In this document: positions 8,716-16,748 of the stretch, in pieces | Layout: every line of letters starts with the position of its first letter | Numbering within the stretch: position 1 is the first letter of the stretch | NCBI GenBank assembly: GCA_902627615.1 | Contig: CACOJW010000001.1 | Location: 68,907-132,906, forward strand | DNA: 64,000 bases | Origin: an uncultured marine group III euryarchaeote | Lineage (GTDB): Archaea > Thermoplasmatota > Poseidoniia > MGIII > CG-Epi1 | Reading direction: 5' to 3' | Notes under the pieces: model-generated | The model's input: only the letters and a program-made list of their open reading frames with translations | Told to the model about the DNA's origin: nothing | Database searches by the model: none | Made by a program: the position numbers and the translations under genes

Positions 8716-9998
8716 TGGGAATAAAGGGTAATTTACAAAAGAAAGTTTACAAGGACCGCCGTACCGGAGTCAAGAGGCGCTGGATGGAATATTGGAAGGT
8801 TCGCCAGTGGTTAAATGTCAGGGATAAAACTACTGATTGGGGTCCAGTCATTGTAGTTTTCTTCTCTATAATTTTAGCAATTTTCTTTTTTGCTATAGCC
8901 AACATAAATCATGAGAGCGATAAATCAACATTGATGGTCGACTCTGACAGAGATAAGCAATTTGATAATCCTTGGCACATGAATGATGGCCGTTTCTCTT
9001 TTACATTTGGAGGAGAAGGAAAAAACGATAATGGTGTAGAAATTGGTGCATCAAATAATGTAAATGATCCAAACAAAGTTTGTACGATAGATAAAGCAGG
9101 ATGCATTATGCCTCTTAATTTATTTGGTTTAAATTCAAATGAGACAAGAGATTTAGATCCTGCAGTAGATGGCATTGAAAATGAAATGACTGCAACTATT
9201 TGGTTGCGTAGTTATCCTGAGGTTTCAGCAATTGACTACATAACCTTTGGACTAGTTTCACTCATGCTTCCTTATGGAATTTATGGTTGGCGTAGAGATC
9301 AAATTAGAGCACGCGTTGAGGAAAAATTTCCAGATTTTTTACGCGACTTAGCAGAATATTGGAAAGGTGGTCTAAGTATGACAGTTGCAATCCAAACTTT
9401 AGCTAAAGGAGAATATGGTAATCTAAATGACGAGGTTAACAAAATGGCTTCACAAATTTCTTGGGGAGTTTCTTTTGGTGAAGTTTTAGAGATGTTTACA
9501 GAAAGAGTCACTTCTCCGATTGTGACTAGAGCCGTTAGAATGGTTGACGAAGCAAATCGTGCCGGAGGTCGTATTTCCGATATTTTGTTAGCAGCATCAT
9601 ATGATGCTAAAGAAATTAAGGCATTAGAGACGGAAAGAAGGCAGGAAGTGGGAAGTTACGTTACAGTTATTTATGCGTCTTTTTTCGTTTACTTAGGTAT
9701 TATTTTAGTTTTAGCAAGTACTTTTATTCCAGCAATTGTTGACTCTTCAGCAACTACAGGTGGAGGAAGTATGTCGATTGGTAATTTAACAATTAGAGAG
9801 ATGAATGAAGTTTGGATTTCAACTATGTTTCTGTATAGTTTAATGGTTCAAGGCATGGGTAATGGTCTTGCAGCAGGCTTTATGTCAACGGGAAGATTAT
9901 ACTCAGCATTTCTTCGGGCCTCATTCCTATTACTATTGGGATGGTTTATTTTTGAACTAACAGGAATTGCAACTTCTATGATTACACCTCAGATTTGA
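8715..9998 (+). CDS. Type II/IV secretion platform protein (T2SSF), second copy with extracellular insert
   Basis: This is the second platform-type protein of the locus. A basic N-terminal region (1-48) precedes a transmembrane helix (VIVVFFSIILAIFFFAIA, about 49-66). A roughly 100-residue predicted extracellular segment containing two Cys (CTIDKAGC) follows, then another helix near 172-190. The T2SSF domain comes next (FPDFLRDLAEYWKGGLSMTV onward), with C-terminal helices to residue 427. Its start codon overlaps the preceding stop (TAATG), implying translational coupling. The loop between the first two helices is larger than in the other platform protein. The family is firmly assigned; the exact filament type is not. 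Confidence 0.82.
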   Translation: MGIKGNLQKKVYKDRRTGVKRRWMEYWKVRQWLNVRDKTTDWGPVIVVFFSIILAIFFFAIANINHESDKSTLMVDSDRDKQFDNPWHMNDGRFSFTFGGEGKNDNGVEIGASNNVNDPNKVCTIDKAGCIMPLNLFGLNSNETRDLDPAVDGIENEMTATIWLRSYPEVSAIDYITFGLVSLMLPYGIYGWRRDQIRARVEEKFPDFLRDLAEYWKGGLSMTVAIQTLAKGEYGNLNDEVNKMASQISWGVSFGEVLEMFTERVTSPIVTRAVRMVDEANRAGGRISDILLAASYDAKEIKALETERRQEVGSYVTVIYASFFVYLGIILVLASTFIPAIVDSSATTGGGSMSIGNLTIREMNEVWISTMFLYSLMVQGMGNGLAAGFMSTGRLYSAFLRASFLLLLGWFIFELTGIATSMITPQI

Positions 9999-10016
9999 TT
10001 TGAGAGGCAACTTATT

Positions 10017-10469
10017 ATGAAAAATACAAAGGGGCAAATGCACGTGCTTGAAGTCCTTTTAGTAGCTACGTTGTTTACATCTACAGTTAATGTTGCAGTT
10101 AATGTTTTACCAACTAGTGATGCCAATAATGTCGATGAATATGATTTATATTTCTCAGGATTAGAAATTCTCGAAGTTTTAGATGAATGGGTACCTTCAG
10201 ATCCGCCTACAGCTGAAGCTCATCATGATTCAACATTGTCTTGGTGGTTAGCAACTGAGAATTTTGAATCTATAAAGCAGTATCTCGATGCAGGTCTTTC
10301 TTCCTCTATATCTTATAGGTTGGAAGGTGCGCATGGCTCAGAGTCGGAAGTAATAGTTGATAGAGTAGTGCCTGGAGGCTCAGTTTCCCAAACATTTAGA
10401 TTAGTTTGGGCAGGGGATGAACTTTGGGAATTAAATTTACAGCTATGGTATGGATATAGAGAGGATTAA
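10017..10469 (+). CDS. Prepilin-like protein, Q-type class III signal
   Basis: The leader MKNTKG is followed by QMHVLEVLLVATLFTSTV, a short basic peptide, Gly, Gln and then a hydrophobic helix. This resembles archaeal class III prepilins cleaved between Gly and Gln. A Glu lies in the helix at mature position +6 if cleavage is after Gly6. The rest, about 115 residues, is acidic and soluble and of no recognised family. It lies 18 bases after the platform gene, and its stop overlaps the next ATG by one base. Role as a minor pilin or pseudopilin is inferred. Confidence 0.6.
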   Translation: MKNTKGQMHVLEVLLVATLFTSTVNVAVNVLPTSDANNVDEYDLYFSGLEILEVLDEWVPSDPPTAEAHHDSTLSWWLATENFESIKQYLDAGLSSSISYRLEGAHGSESEVIVDRVVPGGSVSQTFRLVWAGDELWELNLQLWYGYRED

Positions 10470-10858
10470 TGAACAATAAAGCTCAACTTCTTTTAGTTTC
10501 AGGACTTCTTATGTCTATTACTTTAATTGCTGTTACCAGTTCAATATCGCATTCAGTTAACATAGGGAGCCACCAAGGTGAAAAGCACGATATTACTCCA
10601 ATAATAAGTTCATTGGAGAATAGTTTTCCTTTAGCTTTAGAGCATGAGGTAGATAGTGCCACAGAAGGAGTCTCTTTATCAGAATCCTTCGAAGAAGTTG
10701 CGCAGACTTTTGAATCTATTTTGATATCTAGAGGATACTCCTCTTCTTTTATTTTGGTTACAGCTTCAGAGCAAGATGGAACTCATACATTTGTTTACAG
10801 CTATATTTTAAGCGATGGAGCTATGGGAATTGAAATTGATAAGACAATTACGTTTTAA
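10469..10858 (+). CDS. Prepilin-like protein, last gene of filament operon
   Basis: This 129-residue protein begins MNNKAQLLLVSGLLMSITL: a four-residue polar leader with Lys-Ala before Gln, then a hydrophobic helix to about residue 25, again like a class III prepilin signal. The exported part is short and acidic with no recognised domain. It is translationally coupled (TAATG) to the preceding prepilin-like gene. The stop at 10858 is two bases from the end of the convergent membrane-protein gene, marking the end of the operon. Assignment rests on N-terminal layout and position. Confidence 0.58.
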   Translation: MNNKAQLLLVSGLLMSITLIAVTSSISHSVNIGSHQGEKHDITPIISSLENSFPLALEHEVDSATEGVSLSESFEEVAQTFESILISRGYSSSFILVTASEQDGTHTFVYSYILSDGAMGIEIDKTITF

Positions 10859-10859
10859 T

Positions 10860-11174
10860 TTATTCTTCTGAAGAAACTAATGAAGTCATTGCTCTTCTGA
10901 ACATTCCTCCAAAGCCTAGAAAACTGGTTATAAGCATTCCAACGAACATGACAATGTAACTGAGATAAAGCTGATCAAGTTGTTCATCATAGTCTGCAGG
11001 TATTTGACCATCTTTAAGTCCTAGTAATCTAACTAAGCCTAGTATAAATCCTGCGACAATTAAAATAAAACCAAATCCCATAATCATTTCAGTTGCGGTT
11101 AATCCACCTTCGGAAGGATCAGGTCTACCTTTGAATTCTTCAAAGTTTTCACCGTTATCATTATCGTCTGACAT
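10860..11174 (-). CDS. Small two-helix membrane protein, function unknown
   Basis: This 104-residue protein has an acidic N-terminus (residues 1-25, rich in Asp and Glu) and two hydrophobic helices: GFGFILIVAGFILGLVRLLG (about 33-52) and YLSYIVMFVGMLITSFLG (about 71-88). A short polar C-terminus follows. No family is recognised. It lies 30 bases downstream of pyrG on the same strand and is convergent with the filament operon. Either association could be incidental. Confidence 0.6.
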   Translation of the reverse strand: MSDDNDNGENFEEFKGRPDPSEGGLTATEMIMGFGFILIVAGFILGLVRLLGLKDGQIPADYDEQLDQLYLSYIVMFVGMLITSFLGFGGMFRRAMTSLVSSEE

Positions 11175-11204
11175 AATAACGCCAGATATTACAGCTTAAT
11201 AAGC

Positions 11205-12806
11205 TTACCCTGATTTTTTACTATCCAATGCAGCTTTTACAAGACCTAAATGTAGAGGGGATGGCGCATCGGGCCTCGATTTAAATTCAGGGTGGAATTG
11301 GGAAGCCACAAAATAGGGATGCCCTTCAAGTTCTAATATTTCCATTCTTCTTCCACTTACATCTCTCCCTGTATATTTCATACCCTTTTCTTCAATTTTT
11401 GAAATATACTCAGGATTGATTTCATATCTATGTCTGTGCCTTTCAAAAATAGTACTATTTCCATATAGTTCTTTTGCAATTCCCTTAGAAATCTTAACTT
11501 CATGATCTCCCAGTCGCATAGTTGCACCCATATCTTTTACACCTTCTTGTTCAGGTAAAATATCTATGACTGGATGCTTACTATCAGGATCTAGCTCGAA
11601 TGAGTTTGCGTTTTTTAATCCTAATACATTTCTACAAAACTCTACCGTCGCTAATTGAAATCCAAAGCAGACTCCCAAATAAGGAATTTGATTTGTTCTT
11701 GCCCAACCTGCGGCCATAATTTTGCCTTCAGACCCTCTGCTTCCAAATCCTCCGGGAACTAAGACTCCATTTACGCCTTCTAGCGATTTAGTTGTTTTAG
11801 AATCTTCTAAATCAGGAGCTTCAATCCACCTAATATTAACTTTACAACCAAGAACTGCTCCCGCATACCTCAGTGTTTCTTCGTGAGAGATGTAGGAATC
11901 TTTCAATGCAGTATATTTTCCAATTATAGCAATTTCTACTTCTTCACCACCATTTGTTATTCTTTCAACAAAGTCTTTCCATTTAGTAACGTCTGGTTTT
12001 TTAGTTTTTAATCCAAGTCTATTCTCGATTAGTTCAGGAACTTTCTGCTCCAAAAAGATTAGTGGTACTTCATAGATACTTTTTGCATTAGGAGCTGAGA
12101 TGACGGCTTCTCTTGGTATGTCAGCAAAAAAAGCTATTTTCGAAGCAATATCTTCGTCTAACTTTTCTTCGCTTCTACCGACAATTACATCAGGTCTAAT
12201 TCCAAGTCCCTGTAGCTCTTTTACAGAGTGTTGTGTAGGTTTTGTTTTTTGTTCACCAACAGCGCCAAGAACAGGTACTAGTGTGGTATGAATAAACATT
12301 ACATTTTCTTTTCCTTCTTCTCTACCTAATAGTCTTGCAGCTTCCATGAAGGGCATAGATTCAATATCGCCTACGGTTCCTCCCAATTCAACTACACAAA
12401 CATCTGCTTTTGCATTTTGAGCAGCATGCTTTATTCCATCCACTATTTCTCTAACTATATGTGGGATTATCTGGACGGTTTGGCCCAAATAATCGCCTCT
12501 CCTTTCTTTTTCTATAACTTTTTTGAAAACTTTACCAGTAGTTATGTTGTGATCACTAGTTAAATTACATTTGAGAAATCTTTCATAATTGCCAAGGTCT
12601 AAATCTACTTCAGCACCGTCAGTCATTACGAATACTTCACCATGCTCATATGGATTCATTGTTCCAGCATCAACATTTAGATAGGGATCAATTTTTACTG
12701 CAGTCACTTCGTAGCCTGCACATTGTAATAGAAGGCCTGCTGAAGAAGAGGTTACGCCTTTACCTAGGCCTGAAAGAACTCCGCCGGTTACAATTATGTA
12801 TTTCAT
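11205..12806 (-). CDS. pyrG: CTP synthase
   Basis: This enzyme converts UTP to CTP using ATP and glutamine-derived ammonia. The N-terminal amidoligase domain starts with [20 protein letters not shown], the characteristic P-loop, and includes the [11 protein letters not shown] and [11 protein letters not shown] segments. The C-terminal class I glutamine amidotransferase has the nucleophile Cys in GVCFGFQ and the His/Glu pair in FHPEF. At 533 residues it is full length. The gene is divergent from the MBL hydrolase across about 79 bases, where both promoters must lie. Confidence 0.97.
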   Translation of the reverse strand: MKYIIVTGGVLSGLGKGVTSSSAGLLLQCAGYEVTAVKIDPYLNVDAGTMNPYEHGEVFVMTDGAEVDLDLGNYERFLKCNLTSDHNITTGKVFKKVIEKERRGDYLGQTVQIIPHIVREIVDGIKHAAQNAKADVCVVELGGTVGDIESMPFMEAARLLGREEGKENVMFIHTTLVPVLGAVGEQKTKPTQHSVKELQGLGIRPDVIVGRSEEKLDEDIASKIAFFADIPREAVISAPNAKSIYEVPLIFLEQKVPELIENRLGLKTKKPDVTKWKDFVERITNGGEEVEIAIIGKYTALKDSYISHEETLRYAGAVLGCKVNIRWIEAPDLEDSKTTKSLEGVNGVLVPGGFGSRGSEGKIMAAGWARTNQIPYLGVCFGFQLATVEFCRNVLGLKNANSFELDPDSKHPVIDILPEQEGVKDMGATMRLGDHEVKISKGIAKELYGNSTIFERHRHRYEINPEYISKIEEKGMKYTGRDVSGRRMEILELEGHPYFVASQFHPEFKSRPDAPSPLHLGLVKAALDSKKSG

Positions 12807-12857
12807 TTAACTCAACGGACTAATACATGTTAACAGGACTCTATAAGGCCGATGGTT

Positions 12858-12866
12858 CACTTAAAC
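12858..12866 (+). promoter_or_regulatory. Candidate TATA element for the MBL hydrolase gene
   Basis: CACTTAAAC is centred about 24 bases before the GTG at 12886. That spacing is expected if transcription starts at or near the first codon (leaderless), which is common in archaea. There is no Shine-Dalgarno match before this GTG, in line with a leaderless message. Visual inference only. Confidence 0.3.
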
Positions 12867-12885
12867 CCCTATCTTATGATATCAT

Positions 12886-13788
12886 GTGACAATATCAATC
12901 AAGAGGCATAGTGAAAATATATTTTGGTTCGATTTAAGTCCTAACAAAGAATTAGAATTTATATCAATTTATTTGGTTGTAGATGATAAAATTGCGCTGA
13001 TTGAAACAGGTCCTGCTTGTTCACTTGATAATTTAGTGAGCGGTATAAAATCAGCAGGATTGAAGCTTGAAAATGTAGATTATGTAGTTCCTACACACAT
13101 TCATTTGGATCATTTTGGAGGTGGAGGTCATATTATGGAGCTTTGTAAGAATGCAAAGGCACTTGTTCACCCTAAGGCGTACAAACATGTTTCTAATATA
13201 GAAAAATGGTGGCAAGGAAGTAGTGATTTTTTAGGCAGAGTTGCTCAACTTTATGGAAAACCTAAACCGATTTCAGAAGATAGGCTCGTTTCTACTGTAG
13301 ATGGCTTTGAAGTTTCCCTAGGCAGCCTTTCTTTGAAGGCAATACACACACCAGGCCATGCACCTCATCATATTACTTGGATTTATGGGGATGAAGCATT
13401 TGTAGGTGATTCAGCAGGACTTTGGTATCCAGAGGTGGGTTCTTCATTTCCAGTTACGCCAGGATACTACAGGCATGATTTAGCGTTGGAAAGTATTAAA
13501 AAAATGGAATCACTTAATTTAAAAAATGTTTTTTACACTCATTTTGGTCCGAGGCCTGTGTATAATACGTTTGAAGAAACAAGGAAAGAATTTGAGTTAT
13601 GGATGAATATAGTAGAAGAAGGATATAATCAACAATTGTCTTCTAAAGAAATATTACAAATGTTATTTAATAAACGACCTGGGTTATTAGAGACTAATCA
13701 AAATCATGGAATTCATCAAAAAGATACTCATAAAAGTACGGTGGAGGGAATGATTGGTTGGCTAAGGAGAAAAAATGAGAAATACTGA
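12886..13788 (+). CDS. Metallo-beta-lactamase-fold hydrolase
   Basis: The signature THIHLDHFGGGG gives HxHxDH at residues 71-76. The later metal ligands appear in HTPGHAPHH and VGDSAGLW, and a final His in YTHFGPRP, so the binuclear zinc site is complete. Overall layout and the roughly 90-residue helical C-terminal part resemble glyoxalase II-like and other thioester or lactone hydrolases. The substrate cannot be read from sequence. The start is GTG, since the overlapping ATG two bases upstream runs straight into a stop. The 2-oxoglutarate oxygenase gene overlaps its end by 14 bases, suggesting co-expression. Confidence 0.85.
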   Translation: MTISIKRHSENIFWFDLSPNKELEFISIYLVVDDKIALIETGPACSLDNLVSGIKSAGLKLENVDYVVPTHIHLDHFGGGGHIMELCKNAKALVHPKAYKHVSNIEKWWQGSSDFLGRVAQLYGKPKPISEDRLVSTVDGFEVSLGSLSLKAIHTPGHAPHHITWIYGDEAFVGDSAGLWYPEVGSSFPVTPGYYRHDLALESIKKMESLNLKNVFYTHFGPRPVYNTFEETRKEFELWMNIVEEGYNQQLSSKEILQMLFNKRPGLLETNQNHGIHQKDTHKSTVEGMIGWLRRKNEKY

Positions 13789-14350
13789 AAAAATTCCTAA
13801 AATTGTCAAGGAGCCTTACCCTCATGTGGTAGTGAAAGATTTTCTTGATGAACAAACTTTAGATTTAGTCACTTATGCTTTGGCAGGACTGGAATATGAT
13901 TTTGATGAATCGGATTTATTTAGTTATCTTTCTTTTGGATTAACCGATGTCGATCATCCAGTCATAAACATTCTTAGAGATGATTTAGGCGATTCAAGTT
14001 GGCGGAAGAAAGTTGCAAGTAGTTTTGGAGTTAAGCCCTTGTCTAAGATTGATTTGAGTGCTTATGTTTATGGTCTTGGTTCTTTTCTTTTGCCACACGA
14101 TGATCAAGTTGAAGGCCGTGTTATAGCCTATAGTTTGCATTTGACAGATATTGAAATGACTGATAAAAGTGGGGGTGCACTCTGTATTTACGAAGCAAAT
14201 GAGGTGGGCAAATCAGAATTAGTAAAAACGATTATTCCAGAATATAATTCTTTGATAATGTTTGAGGTGTCTGATAAGTCTTGGCACCAAGTAGGCGAAA
14301 TTTTAGAAGATATTCAAAGATTAACAGTCACGGGGTGGTATCATTCCTGA
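13775..14350 (+). CDS. 2-oxoglutarate/Fe(II) dioxygenase, TPA1/OFD1/OGFOD1-like catalytic domain
   Basis: This 191-residue jelly-roll dioxygenase has a complete catalytic set: HxD at H108 and D110 (LLPHDDQ), distal His at about 171 (KSWHQVGE) and the 2-oxoglutarate-binding Arg at about 182 in QRLTVTGWYH. The order and the GWYH ending match the N-terminal catalytic domain of eukaryotic Tpa1/Ofd1/OGFOD1, which hydroxylates a prolyl residue of ribosomal protein uS12. It ends with TGA immediately after GWYHS, where the eukaryotic proteins continue into a second oxygenase-like domain. That second domain is encoded just downstream in the +1 frame, so this is probably the 5' half of a frameshifted or split gene. 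Substrate uS12 is inference. Confidence 0.85.
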   Translation: MRNTEKIPKIVKEPYPHVVVKDFLDEQTLDLVTYALAGLEYDFDESDLFSYLSFGLTDVDHPVINILRDDLGDSSWRKKVASSFGVKPLSKIDLSAYVYGLGSFLLPHDDQVEGRVIAYSLHLTDIEMTDKSGGALCIYEANEVGKSELVKTIIPEYNSLIMFEVSDKSWHQVGEILEDIQRLTVTGWYHS

Positions 14351-14390
14351 AATTAATTTTTACTATTTAGAAGAAGCCACAATTTCTAAT

Positions 14391-14897
14391 TTGAATCGTA
14401 TCTTCAACTCTTCAGATTTTCCTTTTGTTCGTCTTTCGAAGTTTTTAGATATAGACTCAGTTGAGTATAATCCTAGTTTTAGAAATGAGGAGAATATAGG
14501 TTATTTTAAGCGAAAGCAGTCAAAAGCAGTTCTTGAGGAGTTTTGGAAATCTTCAGATTTTGTTGAGTTTTTAAAGGAAGTAACTGGATTGACTTTATCG
14601 TTTAGAGGCGCAAAACATTTGAGTTATTCAGCAGGTGACTATTCATTATTACATGCAGATGAATTAGAACCAAATAGATTAGCAATAGTTTATGATTTTA
14701 CAAAGAAATGGAGATTAGAGTGGGGAGGATATGATCTTTACACATCCCCAGATAAGGAACCTTTGATTTGTAATAGAGATTATGGATCACTCATGATTGT
14801 TAAACTTGATAAGGGCGATTTATCTTGCACAAGATACGTTAGTTTGAAAGCAAAAGAGGATGCAGTTATCGATTTTGTAACCTATATACCGGAATGA
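14391..14897 (+). CDS. TPA1/OFD1-like C-terminal oxygenase-like domain (downstream half of split gene)
   Basis: The open frame runs from 14325; the first standard start is a TTG at 14391. Protein-like sequence begins earlier, near 14346 (PEINFYYLEEATISN), directly after the upstream stop. The layout matches, from memory, the C-terminal domain of human OGFOD1: a YL-containing helix, an SS..FL segment, FLKEVTGL, AGDYSLLHAD, then WGGYDLY. H88 and D90 (counted from TTG) preserve an HxD-like pair, but the distal His and Arg positions hold other residues, so this domain is probably non-catalytic. It is most simply the second half of a two-domain protein joined by a +1 shift near 14345; separate translation from TTG or ATT is the alternative. 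Confidence 0.75.
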   Translation: MNRIFNSSDFPFVRLSKFLDIDSVEYNPSFRNEENIGYFKRKQSKAVLEEFWKSSDFVEFLKEVTGLTLSFRGAKHLSYSAGDYSLLHADELEPNRLAIVYDFTKKWRLEWGGYDLYTSPDKEPLICNRDYGSLMIVKLDKGDLSCTRYVSLKAKEDAVIDFVTYIPE

Positions 14898-14898
14898 C

Positions 14899-14914
14899 TA
14901 CTCATTTTTGAGTA
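14899..14914. other. Perfect inverted repeat between oxygenase and ribB
   Basis: TACTCA, a TTTT loop and TGAGTA form a perfect 6-bp stem, starting 2 bases after the oxygenase stop and 73 bases before ribB. It could be a weak terminator or a regulator site. There is no trailing T-run, so the role is undecided. Confidence 0.3.
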
Positions 14915-14986
14915 TATACGCAATTATTTAATGCCTGCTTTTGGATTAATTTTCATAGGGATAGGTCTATCTTTGTAAAAGATATT

Positions 14987-15682
14987 ATGCTAGATGTAGA
15001 AAAGATTAGTAAAACGCTAAGAAAGGGAGAACCTATCTTGGTTTTTGATGAGGCGGGTAGGGAAGGTGAAACAGATATTTTCTTTTCTGCAAAACATGTA
15101 TCAAATTCAAGTATACGTTTTTTAAGAAAAAAAGGAGGAGGTATGATCTTCATAGCCTCAGATAATTTAGCATCTACAAAATTAGGACTCCCTTTTTCTC
15201 ACGATATTTTTGAATCAGTTGGTAAAATAAGTGATGACTTTACAGTAGTTAGAAAAATGCTTGAACATACGATACCCTATGATAAGAAGTCTTCATTTTC
15301 TCTTTTTATTAATCATAAAGATACTTTTACAGGTATAAGTGATTATGATAGAGCCTTAACATCGAAGTCTTTTGCAGAACTATTGGAGGCATCAGTCTCA
15401 CTTTCAGACTCTGAATCTCAGAAGAAAATATCAGATAGCTTCCGAATACCTGGGCACGTACCAGTTTGTATTGCAGACCAAGAACTTGTGAAAGCCCGTA
15501 AAGGCCACACAGAGTTAATTGTTTCTTTGTTAAAATTACTCAATATGAATCCGGTGGCAGTGGGTTGTGAAATGGTAGGAGATGACGGCAATTCTTTATC
15601 ACCAGAAAACGCGAAAGCTTGGGCATCAGAAGAAGGGTATCTGTTTTTAGAAGGGCAAAGTATAGTTGAGGCATACCTATGA
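14987..15682 (+). CDS. ribB: 3,4-dihydroxy-2-butanone-4-phosphate synthase
   Basis: This enzyme converts ribulose 5-phosphate to the four-carbon precursor of riboflavin. The metal-binding acidic loop appears as DEAGREGETDIFF (about residues 22-34), the archaeal-style REGETD variant of bacterial REnEGD. The family segments KLGLPF and GHVPVC, and the C-terminal CEMVGDDGNSL (Glu-Met pattern), are present. At 231 residues it is a stand-alone RibB without a GTP cyclohydrolase II domain. Its TGA overlaps the ribL ATG by four bases, and ribE and ribH follow, making one flavin operon. Confidence 0.93.
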   Translation: MLDVEKISKTLRKGEPILVFDEAGREGETDIFFSAKHVSNSSIRFLRKKGGGMIFIASDNLASTKLGLPFSHDIFESVGKISDDFTVVRKMLEHTIPYDKKSSFSLFINHKDTFTGISDYDRALTSKSFAELLEASVSLSDSESQKKISDSFRIPGHVPVCIADQELVKARKGHTELIVSLLKLLNMNPVAVGCEMVGDDGNSLSPENAKAWASEEGYLFLEGQSIVEAYL

Positions 15683-16122
15683 GAGTAGTAGCAACAGGTG
15701 TCTTCGATATTATCCACTCAGGACATGCACATTTTTTGAATGCAGCTAAAGAAAATGGAGATGAATTGGTTGTCATAATAGCCAATGATGATACAGTTCG
15801 CAAAATGAAAGGAGAACCTATACTTTCAGCAGAAATGAGAGCGGAGGTTGTATCTCATCTGAAACCAGTTAGCTCTACGGTTATTGGAAGAACGGGAAAT
15901 ATGCTTGATATCATAGTTGAAGAAATTAAGCCGGATGTAATTGCTTTAGGTTATGATCAAAGATTGTTTACCAGAAAAGAATTAGAATCAAAATTATTAG
16001 AGCGTGGATTAAATGTTAAAGTTGTTCGTTTGCCAGAGATGGAGCAAGATTTAGCAGGATCACGTAAAATAATAGCTAAGATTTTAAAGATTTACAGGAA
16101 AAAATATATTGAGGAAGAATAA
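15679..16122 (+). CDS. ribL: FAD synthetase, archaeal RibL type
   Basis: This nucleotidyltransferase adenylylates FMN to FAD. The HxGH motif is HSGHAHFL (about residues 13-20), preceded by VVATGVFDIIH, and the second motif ISSTS/T-like region is replaced by the RibL/TagD-type segment RTGNMLD. At 147 residues it matches stand-alone archaeal RibL rather than the bifunctional bacterial RibF. The archaeal type is expected to work with a separate CTP-dependent riboflavin kinase, which is not in this window. Its position inside the rib operon strongly supports this over glycerol-3-phosphate cytidylyltransferase. Confidence 0.9.
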   Translation: MRVVATGVFDIIHSGHAHFLNAAKENGDELVVIIANDDTVRKMKGEPILSAEMRAEVVSHLKPVSSTVIGRTGNMLDIIVEEIKPDVIALGYDQRLFTRKELESKLLERGLNVKVVRLPEMEQDLAGSRKIIAKILKIYRKKYIEEE

Positions 16123-16124
16123 AA

Positions 16125-16748
16125 ATGGTTTTTAGTGGAATTGTAGAGGGGACTGGTAAAATTATTACAGTTTCTAAACTAGAAAATTTGACAAAAATTT
16201 CAATTAAAACTCCTCAAAAATTTTCGGATGGTATAAAAATTGGAGCAAGCGTTTGTGTTGATGGGGTATGCTTAACTGTATCCTCAATAAGTGATGACGT
16301 TCTTAGTTTTGATATTATAATGGAGACTCTGAATGTTACAACTTTTAAAAATATTAAAAAGAAAGATGTTGTTAATTTAGAGCGTTCAATGAGATTAGGA
16401 GATGAAATAGGTGGCCATTTACTTTCAGGTCACATTTCGACAACAGTTCAAATTAGTAACATAGAAAATCCAGAAAATAATCATATAATTACATTTAAAT
16501 TAGATCCAGAAACTTTAAGGTATATTTTTCCGAAAGGTTATGTTGCATTAAACGGAGTTAGTTTAACTGTAGGGGAGGTTGAAAAATCAAATAATAGTTT
16601 CAATGTTTATCTCATACCCGAAACTTTACGTTTAACTAATTTGAGTAATAAATCTATAGGCGATAAAATAAATTTAGAAATTGAGACACAGACAAAAAAT
16701 ATGGTTGATACAATGCTCCAAATAAACAAGGAGTTAATACATGGCTAA
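16125..16748 (+). CDS. ribE: Riboflavin synthase, bacterial/eukaryotic alpha type
   Basis: This enzyme dismutates two 6,7-dimethyl-8-ribityllumazine molecules to riboflavin. The start MVFSGIVEGTGKI is diagnostic of the alpha-subunit type. The 207 residues form two tandem lumazine-binding barrels, the first with ASVCVDGVCLTV and the second with GYVALNGVSLTV. The segment GDEIGGHLLSGH joins them. Many archaea instead use the unrelated pentameric RibC, so this is the bacterial-type solution. A Shine-Dalgarno-like GAGGAAG lies just before the ATG. ribL ends 2 bases upstream and ribH overlaps by 8 bases downstream. Confidence 0.95.
   Translation: MVFSGIVEGTGKIITVSKLENLTKISIKTPQKFSDGIKIGASVCVDGVCLTVSSISDDVLSFDIIMETLNVTTFKNIKKKDVVNLERSMRLGDEIGGHLLSGHISTTVQISNIENPENNHIITFKLDPETLRYIFPKGYVALNGVSLTVGEVEKSNNSFNVYLIPETLRLTNLSNKSIGDKINLEIETQTKNMVDTMLQINKELIHG

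Noticed and set aside
4041-10858. Canonical archaellum operon
   Set aside because: No ArlH, ArlF, ArlG or archaellin-type small major subunit is present, and two separate T2SSF proteins occur.
13775-14897. Two independent tandem 2OG oxygenases
   Set aside because: The second ORF lacks the distal His and Arg positions, lacks a good start codon, and its sequence continues upstream to the first ORF's stop, favouring one two-domain protein.
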